Below are positions 30,171-39,067 of a DNA stretch of 64,000 nucleotides, piece by piece. The notes under the pieces are model-generated. The model did no database searches. It had not been told where the DNA came from and was given only the letters and a program-made list of their open reading frames with translations. A program made the translations under genes and the position numbers. Origin of the DNA: Comamonadaceae bacterium (GTDB lineage: Bacteria > Pseudomonadota > Gammaproteobacteria > Burkholderiales > Burkholderiaceae_C). The stretch is from NCBI GenBank assembly GCA_947475685.1, contig CANJNC010000003.1, positions 47,975 through 111,974 on the forward strand, read 5' to 3'. Numbering within the stretch: the stretch's first letter is position 1; each line of letters opens with the position of its first letter.

Positions 30171-30186
30171 TGGCACATCGATTGCT
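30171..30186 (+). promoter_or_regulatory. Sigma54 promoter upstream of flhA
   Basis: TGGCAC-ATCGA-TTGCT, full consensus with GG-N10-GC spacing. Confidence 0.88.
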
Positions 30187-30259
30187 TAGATAAATGGACG
30201 GTCGAATAAAAGACCTTGAAAAGAGAACTTAAACATTAAAAAATGATTTAAAAATCACC

Positions 30260-32362
30260 ATGAGCACCTTAACACTGTCAACCATTCGACAGAATTTGAT
30301 GAAATTTGACTATTCCGGTCTGGGTATCCCTGTGCTGGTGTTGATGATCATGGGCATGTTGGTTGTGCCTTTGCCGCCTTTGTTGTTGGATTTCTTGTTC
30401 ACATTCAATATTGTGGCAAGCCTGGTGATCATCATGATTGCCATTGGGACGCGCTCACCTTTGGATTTTTCAGCCTTTCCTTCGGTCTTGCTTTTTGCAA
30501 CGATGCTTCGTTTGGCTTTGAACGTGGCATCCACCCGTGTGATTTTGGTTCACGGCCATGAGGGGCATGACTCAGCTGGCAAAGTGATTTCGGCCTTCGG
30601 CGAGTTCGTGATCAGTGGCAACTATGTGGTGGGATTCATCATCTTCTCGATTTTGATGATCATCAACTTTATTGTGGTGACCAAAGGTGCAGGACGTGTT
30701 TCAGAAGTCAATGCTCGCTTTACCTTGGATGCCATGCCAGGCAAACAAATGTCCATCGACGCAGATTTGAATGCGGGCGTGATTGATCAACAAACTGCGA
30801 AGAAACGACGCGAGGAGTTGTCTCAAGAGTCTGACTTCTTTGGATCCATGGACGGTGCGTCTAAATTTGTGAGTGGAGACGCCATTGCGGGTTTGTTGAT
30901 TTTGCTCATCGCCCTCATTGGTGGTTTGGTCATTGGTGTGGCCCAGCACAATATGTCTGTGGGAGACGCCGGTAAGTTATATGTGCTCTTGACCATTGGG
31001 GATGGTTTGGTTGCTCAAATTCCTTCTCTCTTGTTGTCTTTGTCAACGGCCATCATTGTGACCCGTGTGACAACGTCAGAGTCGATGACCGAGCAGGCCA
31101 AGAGCCAGCTCTCCAATCCGTCTGCTTTGTTCATTGCTTCAGGTATTTTGATCGTTTTGGGCTTGGTGCCTGGAATGCCACATATGATTTTTGTGGCTTT
31201 GGCATCTGCCACGGCTGGACTTGGGCTCATGGTCATTCGCCAAGAGGTTCAGGTCGAGGCTGAAGTTCAAGCTGCGCAAGATGCGCCTAAAGTACAAGCC
31301 CCCAAAGAATTGGACTGGGATGACATCGATCAAGTGGACTTGATCGGCCTAGATATTGGTTATGGTTTGATTCCCTTGGTCAACCCTGAAATGGGTGGAG
31401 AGCTCATGACGCGTGTCAAGGGTGTGAGAAAGAAATTGTCTGCAGAGCTGGGCTTTTTGGTGCAGCCTGTCAGAATCCGAGATGACTTGAACATTGACCC
31501 CGATTCCTACCGCATCGTGCTTAAAGGCGTTGTGCGTGGCAAGGGTGAAATCAAAGTGGGTCGTGAGCTGGCGATCAACCCAGGGCAAGTCTTTGGAGAG
31601 CTCAAAGGCATTGAAACTTTGGAGCCCGCATTTGGATTGAAAGCAATTTGGATTGAACCGTCTGACCGTGATCAAGCCCGTGCGCTTGGTTACACCGTGG
31701 TGGATGCAAGTACAGCGATCTCGACACATTTGAATAAAGTGCTCAGAGAAAACGCCTCTGACTTGATCAGCCACGACGAGACGCAACAACTTTTAGAAAA
31801 ATTAGCCGCTAGATCTCCTAAATTGGCCGAGGACTTGGTGCCTGGCAAGATTACTTTAGGCGTCTTGACGCGAGTTCTGCAGTACTTGTTGATTGAATCG
31901 GTTTCAATCAGGGACATGAGAAGCATTGCAGAAACGCTCACAGAGGTCGCCGGCAAGACCAACGACCCAGAGCAATTGGCCGCCTTGGTGAGACCCAAAT
32001 TGGGCCGCATGATCATGCAAAGCTTGGTGGACGAGAAGAACACCCTGTCTGTCATGACCTTGGAGCCAAGCTTTGAGCAGCTGTTGCACAATGTGCTGCA
32101 ACAAACCCAACCTGGGCAACCCGTTGTGATGGAGCCAGGTTTATCAGAAAACTTATTTGCGGCATTAAGAGAGGGCGCAAGAACCATGGAAGATGACGGA
32201 AATCCTGCCGTGCTCGTGGTCTCTCCCTTGATTCGGACTTGGCTTTCAAAGGCCGTCAGACACCGTGTCAATGATTTGACTGTGCTGTCCTACAGTGAGA
32301 TTCCAGATGACCAAGCGGTCAAAGTGATTCACACGGTGGATGCGAAAATCAAAGACCAGTGA
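30260..32362 (+). CDS. flhA: Flagellar export protein FlhA
   Basis: MPGKQMSIDADLNAG; DGLVAQIPSLLLS; 700 aa. Confidence 0.97.
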   Translation: MSTLTLSTIRQNLMKFDYSGLGIPVLVLMIMGMLVVPLPPLLLDFLFTFNIVASLVIIMIAIGTRSPLDFSAFPSVLLFATMLRLALNVASTRVILVHGHEGHDSAGKVISAFGEFVISGNYVVGFIIFSILMIINFIVVTKGAGRVSEVNARFTLDAMPGKQMSIDADLNAGVIDQQTAKKRREELSQESDFFGSMDGASKFVSGDAIAGLLILLIALIGGLVIGVAQHNMSVGDAGKLYVLLTIGDGLVAQIPSLLLSLSTAIIVTRVTTSESMTEQAKSQLSNPSALFIASGILIVLGLVPGMPHMIFVALASATAGLGLMVIRQEVQVEAEVQAAQDAPKVQAPKELDWDDIDQVDLIGLDIGYGLIPLVNPEMGGELMTRVKGVRKKLSAELGFLVQPVRIRDDLNIDPDSYRIVLKGVVRGKGEIKVGRELAINPGQVFGELKGIETLEPAFGLKAIWIEPSDRDQARALGYTVVDASTAISTHLNKVLRENASDLISHDETQQLLEKLAARSPKLAEDLVPGKITLGVLTRVLQYLLIESVSIRDMRSIAETLTEVAGKTNDPEQLAALVRPKLGRMIMQSLVDEKNTLSVMTLEPSFEQLLHNVLQQTQPGQPVVMEPGLSENLFAALREGARTMEDDGNPAVLVVSPLIRTWLSKAVRHRVNDLTVLSYSEIPDDQAVKVIHTVDAKIKDQ

Positions 32363-32417
32363 TCAATAGCCCACAAGATAAACCCAGATTCAATTGACTT
32401 AAAACACGAGATCAGCC

Positions 32418-33998
32418 ATGGAACTCAAAAGAATATTAGCCAAAGATGCACGTCAAGCCAACGAGAAAGCCGTTGCACTTTATGGTCAAGATGTGTTGGT
32501 GATATCCAGCTGCCAAGTCAGAGGACAGACCGAGCTGATCGTGGCGGTGGACATGGCGCCATTGGGGTCAGAGGAAGCTGTTCACGACGCATCAGGCACA
32601 AGTCATTTGCCCGTGGTGCAATTGGGCGCCGTCAAAGAAGAGACAAACTCAAAAAAGCAGAGCTTACCCACCAATGGCAAAGATTTCAAAGACAATTCCT
32701 TGCGCTTTGAAGATGTGTTGAGCGAAGAGTTGAATCAAAACGCAAGCTCAAAGGCCGAGGTTGTCAAACACAGCAACATCACCCCAGTCAAATCCATCAA
32801 AAAGAACAAACTGCTCACCCAGAGTGCGAGCACCATGGACGATGTTCAAGCCTTTGAAGAAAAGATGTTGGGCCATCGGGGTAAAAAAGCCCAAGCTGCA
32901 CTTGAGAGCAAGACAGCACAAGACGAACACCTTGAAGAGCTTGCAAAAAACTCCGACCAGTCAGAGCGCCAAGCCCACATCGAAGAGCACGAACTCATGC
33001 GTGGACGTGACATCGTGGAATTGGTTCGAGGAGAGCTTGCTCAACTCAGAAAAGAATTCAGAATGACGCAACAAATGAATTTGTGGCAAATGGGCACACA
33101 AATTCATCCCTCTTTGGTGCCTTTAAGGCAAGCCTTGCAAGAGGCGCCCATCCCGGCGGCTTTGAAGGCCTTGCTCGTCGACAGCATTCACCAAAAGGAC
33201 ACGCCAGAAAGTGCTTTGCAAGAGATTCGAACACACTTGCTCCACTCCATTGGAGACGCGCAAAGAGCGCTGCCAGACAGTGGTGTGCATGTGTTCTCAG
33301 GTTTTTCGGGTTCAGGCAAATCCATGGCAGTGGCCCGTTTGGCGCAGCATGCAAGCTCCAAGTACGGTGCCGAGCAAGTGGCGGTGATCAGCTACCAAGA
33401 CATCAAGCCGGGTGCTTGGAACCAGACGCAACTCTTGTGCGCCCAGTCGGGTGCCGACTGCTTTAGAGCCACGAACGCAGCAGCTTTGCAACTGTTGCTG
33501 GAAGAATTACAAGCCAGAAGATTGATTTTGATAGACACCTCGGGCGTTCAAATTGGCGAGCGACTGCAAGAAATTCAAGCGGTCGCACAGCAACTTGACA
33601 TGGAGATGAGCATGCATGCGGTCTTGCCTGCGGACGCCTCACAAGCTACCATTGCAAAATTAAATCAAATGACGCAAATCTCTTGGACCTCCATGGTGGT
33701 GAGTAAGCTTGACGAGTCTACGCAGCCCTGGGCGCTTTTACAGTTCTTCATCGAGCAGCCTTTGGGTGTCAGCATGATCAGCCGCGGCGAGCGCATGGCC
33801 GATTGGAGTGCCAAGATGGATGCCAGTGAATTTGTCGATGTGGGCCTGTCTCAATTGAGCCTGGCCACCGTTCCACCAGGAGCCTCGCAACTGCATTCAG
33901 CCGTTGCCAGGGCAACAGCAAAAATTGCACAATTGGCCAATGACGGCTCTATTCAGGGTGCCATGGGCGCCAGACAACCAGTAGGTATCCATTCATGA
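32418..33998 (+). CDS. flhF: Polar flagellar GTPase FlhF
   Basis: SRP-GTPase-like G domain (FSGFSGSGKSMAVARLA ... LILIDTSG ... VVSKLDES), between flhA and a MinD-like gene. Confidence 0.93.
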   Translation: MELKRILAKDARQANEKAVALYGQDVLVISSCQVRGQTELIVAVDMAPLGSEEAVHDASGTSHLPVVQLGAVKEETNSKKQSLPTNGKDFKDNSLRFEDVLSEELNQNASSKAEVVKHSNITPVKSIKKNKLLTQSASTMDDVQAFEEKMLGHRGKKAQAALESKTAQDEHLEELAKNSDQSERQAHIEEHELMRGRDIVELVRGELAQLRKEFRMTQQMNLWQMGTQIHPSLVPLRQALQEAPIPAALKALLVDSIHQKDTPESALQEIRTHLLHSIGDAQRALPDSGVHVFSGFSGSGKSMAVARLAQHASSKYGAEQVAVISYQDIKPGAWNQTQLLCAQSGADCFRATNAAALQLLLEELQARRLILIDTSGVQIGERLQEIQAVAQQLDMEMSMHAVLPADASQATIAKLNQMTQISWTSMVVSKLDESTQPWALLQFFIEQPLGVSMISRGERMADWSAKMDASEFVDVGLSQLSLATVPPGASQLHSAVARATAKIAQLANDGSIQGAMGARQPVGIHS

Positions 33999-34819
33999 GC
34001 ACCAAACAAACACAAATCATTGGGATCGCAAGTGGCAAAGGGGGTGTGGGCAAAACGACATGCTCCATCAATTTGGCAGCAGCTTTGGTGATGCAAGGTC
34101 ACCAGGTGATGCTTTTTGATGCAGACTTGGGCCTGGCCAATGCGCAAATTGCCTTGGGTGCTCGTTCAACCTACAACTTGAGCCATGTTTTATCGGGCGA
34201 AAAGACGCTGGCGGAAATTGTCATGACCACCAAGCAAGGCATCAAACTCATTCCGGGCGCGTCTGGCGTGCAAGAATTGGCTGGCTTGAATCAAATCCAA
34301 GCAGCCAGCATCGTGCAGTCCTTTAGCAGCTTGTCTGGGGAAATAGATTATTTGATTGTGGACGTGGCCGCAGGGATTTCCCCGTCCGTCTTGGCATTTC
34401 TAAGTGCTTGCCAAAGGCGCTTTATTGTCGTGAAGGACGATCCGTCCTCCATTGCCGACGCTTACGGCACGATCAAAGTGCTCACCAAGGAGATGAATTT
34501 GGACGAAATTTATTTGTTGCCCAATATGGTTCACTCCCAAGCTGAGGGCTGGAAGTTGTACCAAAGGCTCAACGATGTCTGTGTGAAGTTCTTGGGACTG
34601 AACCTTCATTATTTGACCGCCATTGAAAACGATGAGCATGTTTTGAGTGCACTTCGCAAGTACCAGAGCGTTCTTGATTTTGCCCCGGGTGCGGCGGCGA
34701 CAAGAGACTTCAGACGTTTGGCACAAATATGCCATGATTTAAGAGCCATTGATCACGCCTCGGGCGGATTGCAGTTTTTTATGGAGAGGCTGATTAATCC
34801 CAGCCATGCAACACTATGA
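33995..34819 (+). CDS. flhG: MinD-like ATPase FlhG/FleN
   Basis: IGIASGKGGVGKTTCSINLAAAL deviant Walker A; 4-bp overlap with flhF. Confidence 0.93.
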   Translation: MSTKQTQIIGIASGKGGVGKTTCSINLAAALVMQGHQVMLFDADLGLANAQIALGARSTYNLSHVLSGEKTLAEIVMTTKQGIKLIPGASGVQELAGLNQIQAASIVQSFSSLSGEIDYLIVDVAAGISPSVLAFLSACQRRFIVVKDDPSSIADAYGTIKVLTKEMNLDEIYLLPNMVHSQAEGWKLYQRLNDVCVKFLGLNLHYLTAIENDEHVLSALRKYQSVLDFAPGAAATRDFRRLAQICHDLRAIDHASGGLQFFMERLINPSHATL

Positions 34820-35562
34820 GAGCACTATCCCCTGTCAAACAATACCAGCAGCAAAGCTCGCCTGGAGAAGAACTTGTCATGGCCCATTTGGGGCTGGTCA
34901 AGCGAGTGGCCATTCATTTGCGAGCGAGGGTCCCAGCCTTCATGGAGCTTGATGAATTGATTCAAGTGGGGATGATTGGCCTCTTAGAGGCCGCGAGATC
35001 CTTTGACCTGAGCAAAGGTGTGGAGTTTGAGAATTACGCGCATAGCCGTGTACGAGGCGCCATGCTCGACGAAGTCAGGCGCTTGTCATTTTTACCCCGT
35101 TCAGCCGTGGCTTTTAACAAGTCACACAATGAAACGGTGCATGCCTTGGCCTCAGAATTGGGTCGCGCGCCCACCCAGGTTGAAGTGGCCGAGTTCATGG
35201 GCAAAGACATCGAAGAGTTTCACAAAGACAGAGGCAAAGCCTGGCAGTTTGAAACGTATTCGATGGAAGTTGTGACCGAAGAGGTGATGAACATTGCTGA
35301 CACGCGAGATCAGCAGCCAGAAGCCATTGTGGAGCACGCTCAACTGATGGATGCGGTGACCACAGCGATCGAGGAGTTGCCTGAGCGTGAGCAATTGGTC
35401 ATGCAACTCTACTATGTCGAAGAACTCAATTTAAAGGAAATTGGTGAAGTGCTGGGTGTGAGCGAATCCCGCGTGAGCCAAATCTTGTCGGTGGTGGTCA
35501 AAAAACTCAGAGTCAATTTAAAAGGGGCCATTGAGCCTGTGGCCCTTGAAGAGCGAGGTTGA
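34816..35562 (+). CDS. fliA: Flagellar sigma factor FliA (sigma28)
   Basis: Region 2 DELIQVGMIGLLEAARSFDLSKGVEFENYAHSRVRGAMLDEVRR; region 4 LNLKEIGEVLGVSESRVSQI. Confidence 0.95.
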   Translation: MRALSPVKQYQQQSSPGEELVMAHLGLVKRVAIHLRARVPAFMELDELIQVGMIGLLEAARSFDLSKGVEFENYAHSRVRGAMLDEVRRLSFLPRSAVAFNKSHNETVHALASELGRAPTQVEVAEFMGKDIEEFHKDRGKAWQFETYSMEVVTEEVMNIADTRDQQPEAIVEHAQLMDAVTTAIEELPEREQLVMQLYYVEELNLKEIGEVLGVSESRVSQILSVVVKKLRVNLKGAIEPVALEERG

Positions 35563-36416
35563 TCATGAGTAACTTTTACCAATTGTTCTTGGCCTGGGGC
35601 ATTTTGCTCGTTGTGGTCTTGAGCTTTTATTTGATTGATAAAGTCAACACCATGTATCGCTTCTCTGTGCCGGCTGAAATTCCAAAGACCTATTCCGATG
35701 GTTTGTTTGGCGAGTTGGTGGGTAAAAATTTATGGGATGCAATGAGCGGCTTGCCCGTTCAAGGGATTGATCCAAAATTGGTTGAAAACTTAAAACCCCA
35801 TTACGAACCCATTTTGCGCCAACACATTGAGCACACCTTCATGGAAGGTTTTAGAGACGGACAAGCTCAAAGAGCGGGCGTGCCTCCCAATAACCGGCAA
35901 ATCCCAACGCCCAGAGGGTCGGTGGAGTCTTGGCTTCCCCTTCACCACTTGGCCAGTATTTATCAAGCGGGTTCTGAATTTGCCATCGGCAACCCAGAGG
36001 AGCATTTGAGACTCCAACAAAGCTTGGACCAAGTCACGGCCATGCTTTATGCAAGAACCAATTTTGAACTCAAAGACCCTTATTCAGAGACGCTTTTAAA
36101 GTTACCGATCCAAGAAGGCTTGATGCCAGACCCTGAGTTGGTGTCACAAACGGTGCCAGAACAATTGACGCTGGAGCAAAACTCGAAGGCCCAAGAGGCC
36201 ACGCTGACAGACATGGCCCAAGACGGACAACAAGCCAAAATGCAAGAGCTTTCAAACTCTTTGTCAGATTTTGGCTCTTTGGGCGACACAGAGCCCGCAC
36301 CAGCAGCTGTGGCTTCTTCCTCCAGCGAGGGGGAGGTCCAAGAGGCAGTTTTGGCTGAAAGCAGCAACGCCGCACCTGTAACGAATTTGAATTTACCCCA
36401 AGCACAGCCTGTTTAA
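35559..36416 (+). CDS. Unknown membrane-anchored protein coupled to fliA
   Basis: 285 aa, N-terminal TM (FYQLFLAWGILLVVVLSFYLID), 4-bp overlap with fliA; no family recognised. Confidence 0.85.
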   Translation: MIMSNFYQLFLAWGILLVVVLSFYLIDKVNTMYRFSVPAEIPKTYSDGLFGELVGKNLWDAMSGLPVQGIDPKLVENLKPHYEPILRQHIEHTFMEGFRDGQAQRAGVPPNNRQIPTPRGSVESWLPLHHLASIYQAGSEFAIGNPEEHLRLQQSLDQVTAMLYARTNFELKDPYSETLLKLPIQEGLMPDPELVSQTVPEQLTLEQNSKAQEATLTDMAQDGQQAKMQELSNSLSDFGSLGDTEPAPAAVASSSSEGEVQEAVLAESSNAAPVTNLNLPQAQPV

Positions 36417-36469
36417 AGCTCATAAGCGTTTGATTTTGATGGAGATTTTGTTTTTTTGGGATTGATTAC

Positions 36470-36496
36470 TCAAGTTACGGCAGATAGGGACGATTC
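36470..36496 (+). promoter_or_regulatory. Candidate sigma28 promoter of fliS
   Basis: TCAAGTTA-N11-GACGATTC; resembles the fliD upstream element. Confidence 0.65.
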
Positions 36497-36532
36497 CTAG
36501 AGAGTCAGATCAACACTCAGGAATTAAACATC

Positions 36533-36955
36533 ATGCGAGCAAATTTAAAAGGCATTGAGAGTTATGGAGATGTAAAGCACTCCACAGGCGTAGCAACGGC
36601 GAACAACGTGGAGTTGATTCAAATGTTGTTTGATGGTTTGATTGAGAGCTTGAGTACGGCCAAGGGCCATATTCAACGGGGTTCGATTTCTGAGAAATCC
36701 AAAGCAATTGCTCGTGCCAGTCGCATTGTTTTAGGTCTTCAGGGCGCTTTGGATTTTGAAAAGGGAGGCGATTTGGCCTCCAATTTGAATGAGTTGTATT
36801 CTTATGTGACGCGTCGTTTGATTCATGTGAATTTGCACAATGATTTGAAAGCGTTGGAAGAAATTTTTGGTTTGATGAGCGAAATCAGAGAGGCATGGGA
36901 CACCGTGCCATCTTTGGTGCCACCTGCAAATACAGGTGTCATGAGAATGAATTGA
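36533..36955 (+). CDS. fliS: Flagellin export chaperone FliS
   Basis: ELIQMLFDGLIESLSTAKGHIQRG; LRYSY-equivalent LNELYSYVTRRLIHVNLHND. Confidence 0.92.
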   Translation: MRANLKGIESYGDVKHSTGVATANNVELIQMLFDGLIESLSTAKGHIQRGSISEKSKAIARASRIVLGLQGALDFEKGGDLASNLNELYSYVTRRLIHVNLHNDLKALEEIFGLMSEIREAWDTVPSLVPPANTGVMRMN

Positions 36956-37035
36956 GAACGGCTTCAAAAACCCACTGGTTTGCATAGGGTTTGAGAACTT
37001 CTCAAAATTTGATACAGTGGGATGGATGGAGCCGA

Positions 37036-37063
37036 GTGCTCCTCATATCTTTGATTGGAGCAC
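37036..37063 (+). promoter_or_regulatory. Hairpin sequestering the motA Shine-Dalgarno sequence
   Basis: GTGCTCC (37036-37042) pairs with GGAGCAC (37057-37063); GGAG is the putative SD, 6 nt before ATG 37067. Confidence 0.6.
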
Positions 37064-37066
37064 GAA

Positions 37067-37927
37067 ATGGGATTTGTCGGCATTGGATTGTTATTCTTCT
37101 TCATCTTTGGGGTGTTTGTCATTCACGGTGGAGATTTAGAGCCAGTTATTCACGCGGCGCCGTCTGAGTTTGCCACCATTGCGGGTGCTGCCGTGTCTGC
37201 CATGTTGATTGGTCAAAGCATGGATACCGTGAAGGGCGCCTTTGCTGGCATGGGCAAAGCCTTGAAGGGTCCCAAATATAAAAAAGAAGATTTCATGGGT
37301 GTGATTTTTGTGGTCTCTAAGATCATGAAGACGTTGAAGTCTGAAGGTGCTGTGGCACTTGAGGCGCACATTGAGAACCCAGAGTCTTCCGCCATTTTTG
37401 CCGAACATCCTCCACTTTTGGCCGACCATGGCGTCTTGGACTTGATTTGCAACACCATGCGCTTGTTGGTGGTGTCTTCGGGCAATTTAAGTCCCTATGC
37501 GGTGGAAGACGTGATGACCGCATCGATCAAATTGCATCACCACAACGAATTAAAGCCAGCCGCCGCCTTGGCTGGAATGTCCGGTGCGCTTCCCGCTTTG
37601 GGCATTGTGGCGTGCGTGTTGGGTGTGGTCAAAACCATGGGTGCGATCGATCAACCTCCACCTGTTTTGGGTGCCTTGATTGGTTCTGCCTTGGTGGGTA
37701 CGTTCATGGGCGTGTTCTTGGCTTACGGTTTGATTGAACCTTTGGGCGTGCGTTTGCAACAAATCGTGGACGAAGAGGGTGAGATGTACAAAGTGGTCCA
37801 GCAAATCTTGATTGGCACCATGCACGGTCACCCGGTGCCTTTGGTGATTGAGGCTGCAAGGGTCTGTATCAGTCACCACAACCAACCCTCCTTTGGTGAA
37901 ATCTTTGACGGATTAAGAGGCAAGTAA
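37067..37927 (+). CDS. motA: Flagellar motor stator protein MotA
   Basis: MGFVGIGLLFFFIFGVFVIHGGDL; GMSGALPALGIVACVLGVVKTM; start set at ATG 37067 (ORF track starts at an upstream TTG). Confidence 0.95.
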   Translation: MGFVGIGLLFFFIFGVFVIHGGDLEPVIHAAPSEFATIAGAAVSAMLIGQSMDTVKGAFAGMGKALKGPKYKKEDFMGVIFVVSKIMKTLKSEGAVALEAHIENPESSAIFAEHPPLLADHGVLDLICNTMRLLVVSSGNLSPYAVEDVMTASIKLHHHNELKPAAALAGMSGALPALGIVACVLGVVKTMGAIDQPPPVLGALIGSALVGTFMGVFLAYGLIEPLGVRLQQIVDEEGEMYKVVQQILIGTMHGHPVPLVIEAARVCISHHNQPSFGEIFDGLRGK

Positions 37928-37929
37928 AG

Positions 37930-38982
37930 ATGCCTGACGATCAAGCCCCACAATCAGGAGCGGTCGAGGCCCCTCCTGAGCCGCCAGCAAGCGACACGCC
38001 TGCTGCACCTGCGGAAGGTGAGGCGTTAGCACCGGTCATAGTCATCAAGAAAATCATTGATGAGGGGCACGGCGGTGCTCACGGTGGTGCTTGGAAGATT
38101 GCTTTGGCTGACATGATGACGGCCATGATGGCCTTCTTTTTGTTGATGTGGCTTCTTGGGGCGTCAAACTCCGATCAACGCAAAAGCATTGCCGACTATT
38201 TCAAGCCCAGCTCTCACAGCATGGTGCCCTTTGGCTCCTTGGCGGGCTCCAATGGTGTTCTGGGTGGACGCTCGATCATTGACCCCGACGGGTTTCCCTT
38301 TACGGCCAAGCAAACCGGTCTTCTTGAAAGACTGACACCCAAATCTGAAGGGGGTCCCAATCCAGACACCGAACCCGGCCCAGAAAACGAAAGAGATCCC
38401 TCAAACCCAGGCAAAGAAGGCCAGGGCAGCGAAGGCACGGGTAAAAACGGCAAAGGCACGGCCGATGAGTTGACGGACGAGGAGAAGAAGGAAATTGCTG
38501 CTCAACAAGATGAGAAAAATTTCAAAAAACTTGAGTCTGAAATCAAACAAAAATTGTCTGAGAACAAGAAAATTGGTGGCTTGAAAGATCAAGTCTCCAT
38601 CACCAGAGACAAGCAAGGCTTGAGGATCGAGATCATCGACAAGGCAGACTTTGCGATGTTTCCATCGGGGACGGTGAGTATGCAAGGCAAAGCGCAGGCC
38701 TTGATCGCAGAGGTTGCAGCCTCTTTGGCGAGCATGCCCAATAAGATTGCCATTCGAGGTCATACCGACAGCGTGCCCTTTCAAAACTCAGATATTTCAA
38801 ACAACTGGGAGTTGTCTGCCCAAAGGGCTGAGGCGACGCGCAAAATGTTAGAAAAGCAAGGCATTCCCGAGTCTCGCTTTAACCGAATTGAGGGTGTGGC
38901 CGATACCGATCCATTCAATACGAACGACAAAAAAGATCCCAGAAATCGACGCATGAGCATCACGGTGCTGAACAACGATTGA
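37930..38982 (+). CDS. motB: Flagellar motor stator protein MotB
   Basis: WKIALADMMTAMMAFFLLMWLLG; OmpA-like IAIRGHTDSVPF...NWELSAQRAEATRKML. Confidence 0.95.
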   Translation: MPDDQAPQSGAVEAPPEPPASDTPAAPAEGEALAPVIVIKKIIDEGHGGAHGGAWKIALADMMTAMMAFFLLMWLLGASNSDQRKSIADYFKPSSHSMVPFGSLAGSNGVLGGRSIIDPDGFPFTAKQTGLLERLTPKSEGGPNPDTEPGPENERDPSNPGKEGQGSEGTGKNGKGTADELTDEEKKEIAAQQDEKNFKKLESEIKQKLSENKKIGGLKDQVSITRDKQGLRIEIIDKADFAMFPSGTVSMQGKAQALIAEVAASLASMPNKIAIRGHTDSVPFQNSDISNNWELSAQRAEATRKMLEKQGIPESRFNRIEGVADTDPFNTNDKKDPRNRRMSITVLNND

Positions 38983-38984
38983 TC

Positions 38985-39014
38985 AAAAGGCGTCGAATTG
39001 GGCGCCTTTTTTTT
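38985..39014 (+). terminator. Intrinsic terminator downstream of motB
   Basis: AAAAGGCG - tcgaattggg - CGCCTTTTTTTT. Confidence 0.85.
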
Positions 39015-39067
39015 GGGAGTGCTTGGGCGCAGCGCTGGGGCGCTGGTGAGTTTGGCTTTGAAGCGCT

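Noticed and set aside
33058-33354. Antisense ORF in flhF, and similar antisense ORFs throughout
   Set aside because: Shadow ORFs of well-supported coding frames with no family resemblance.
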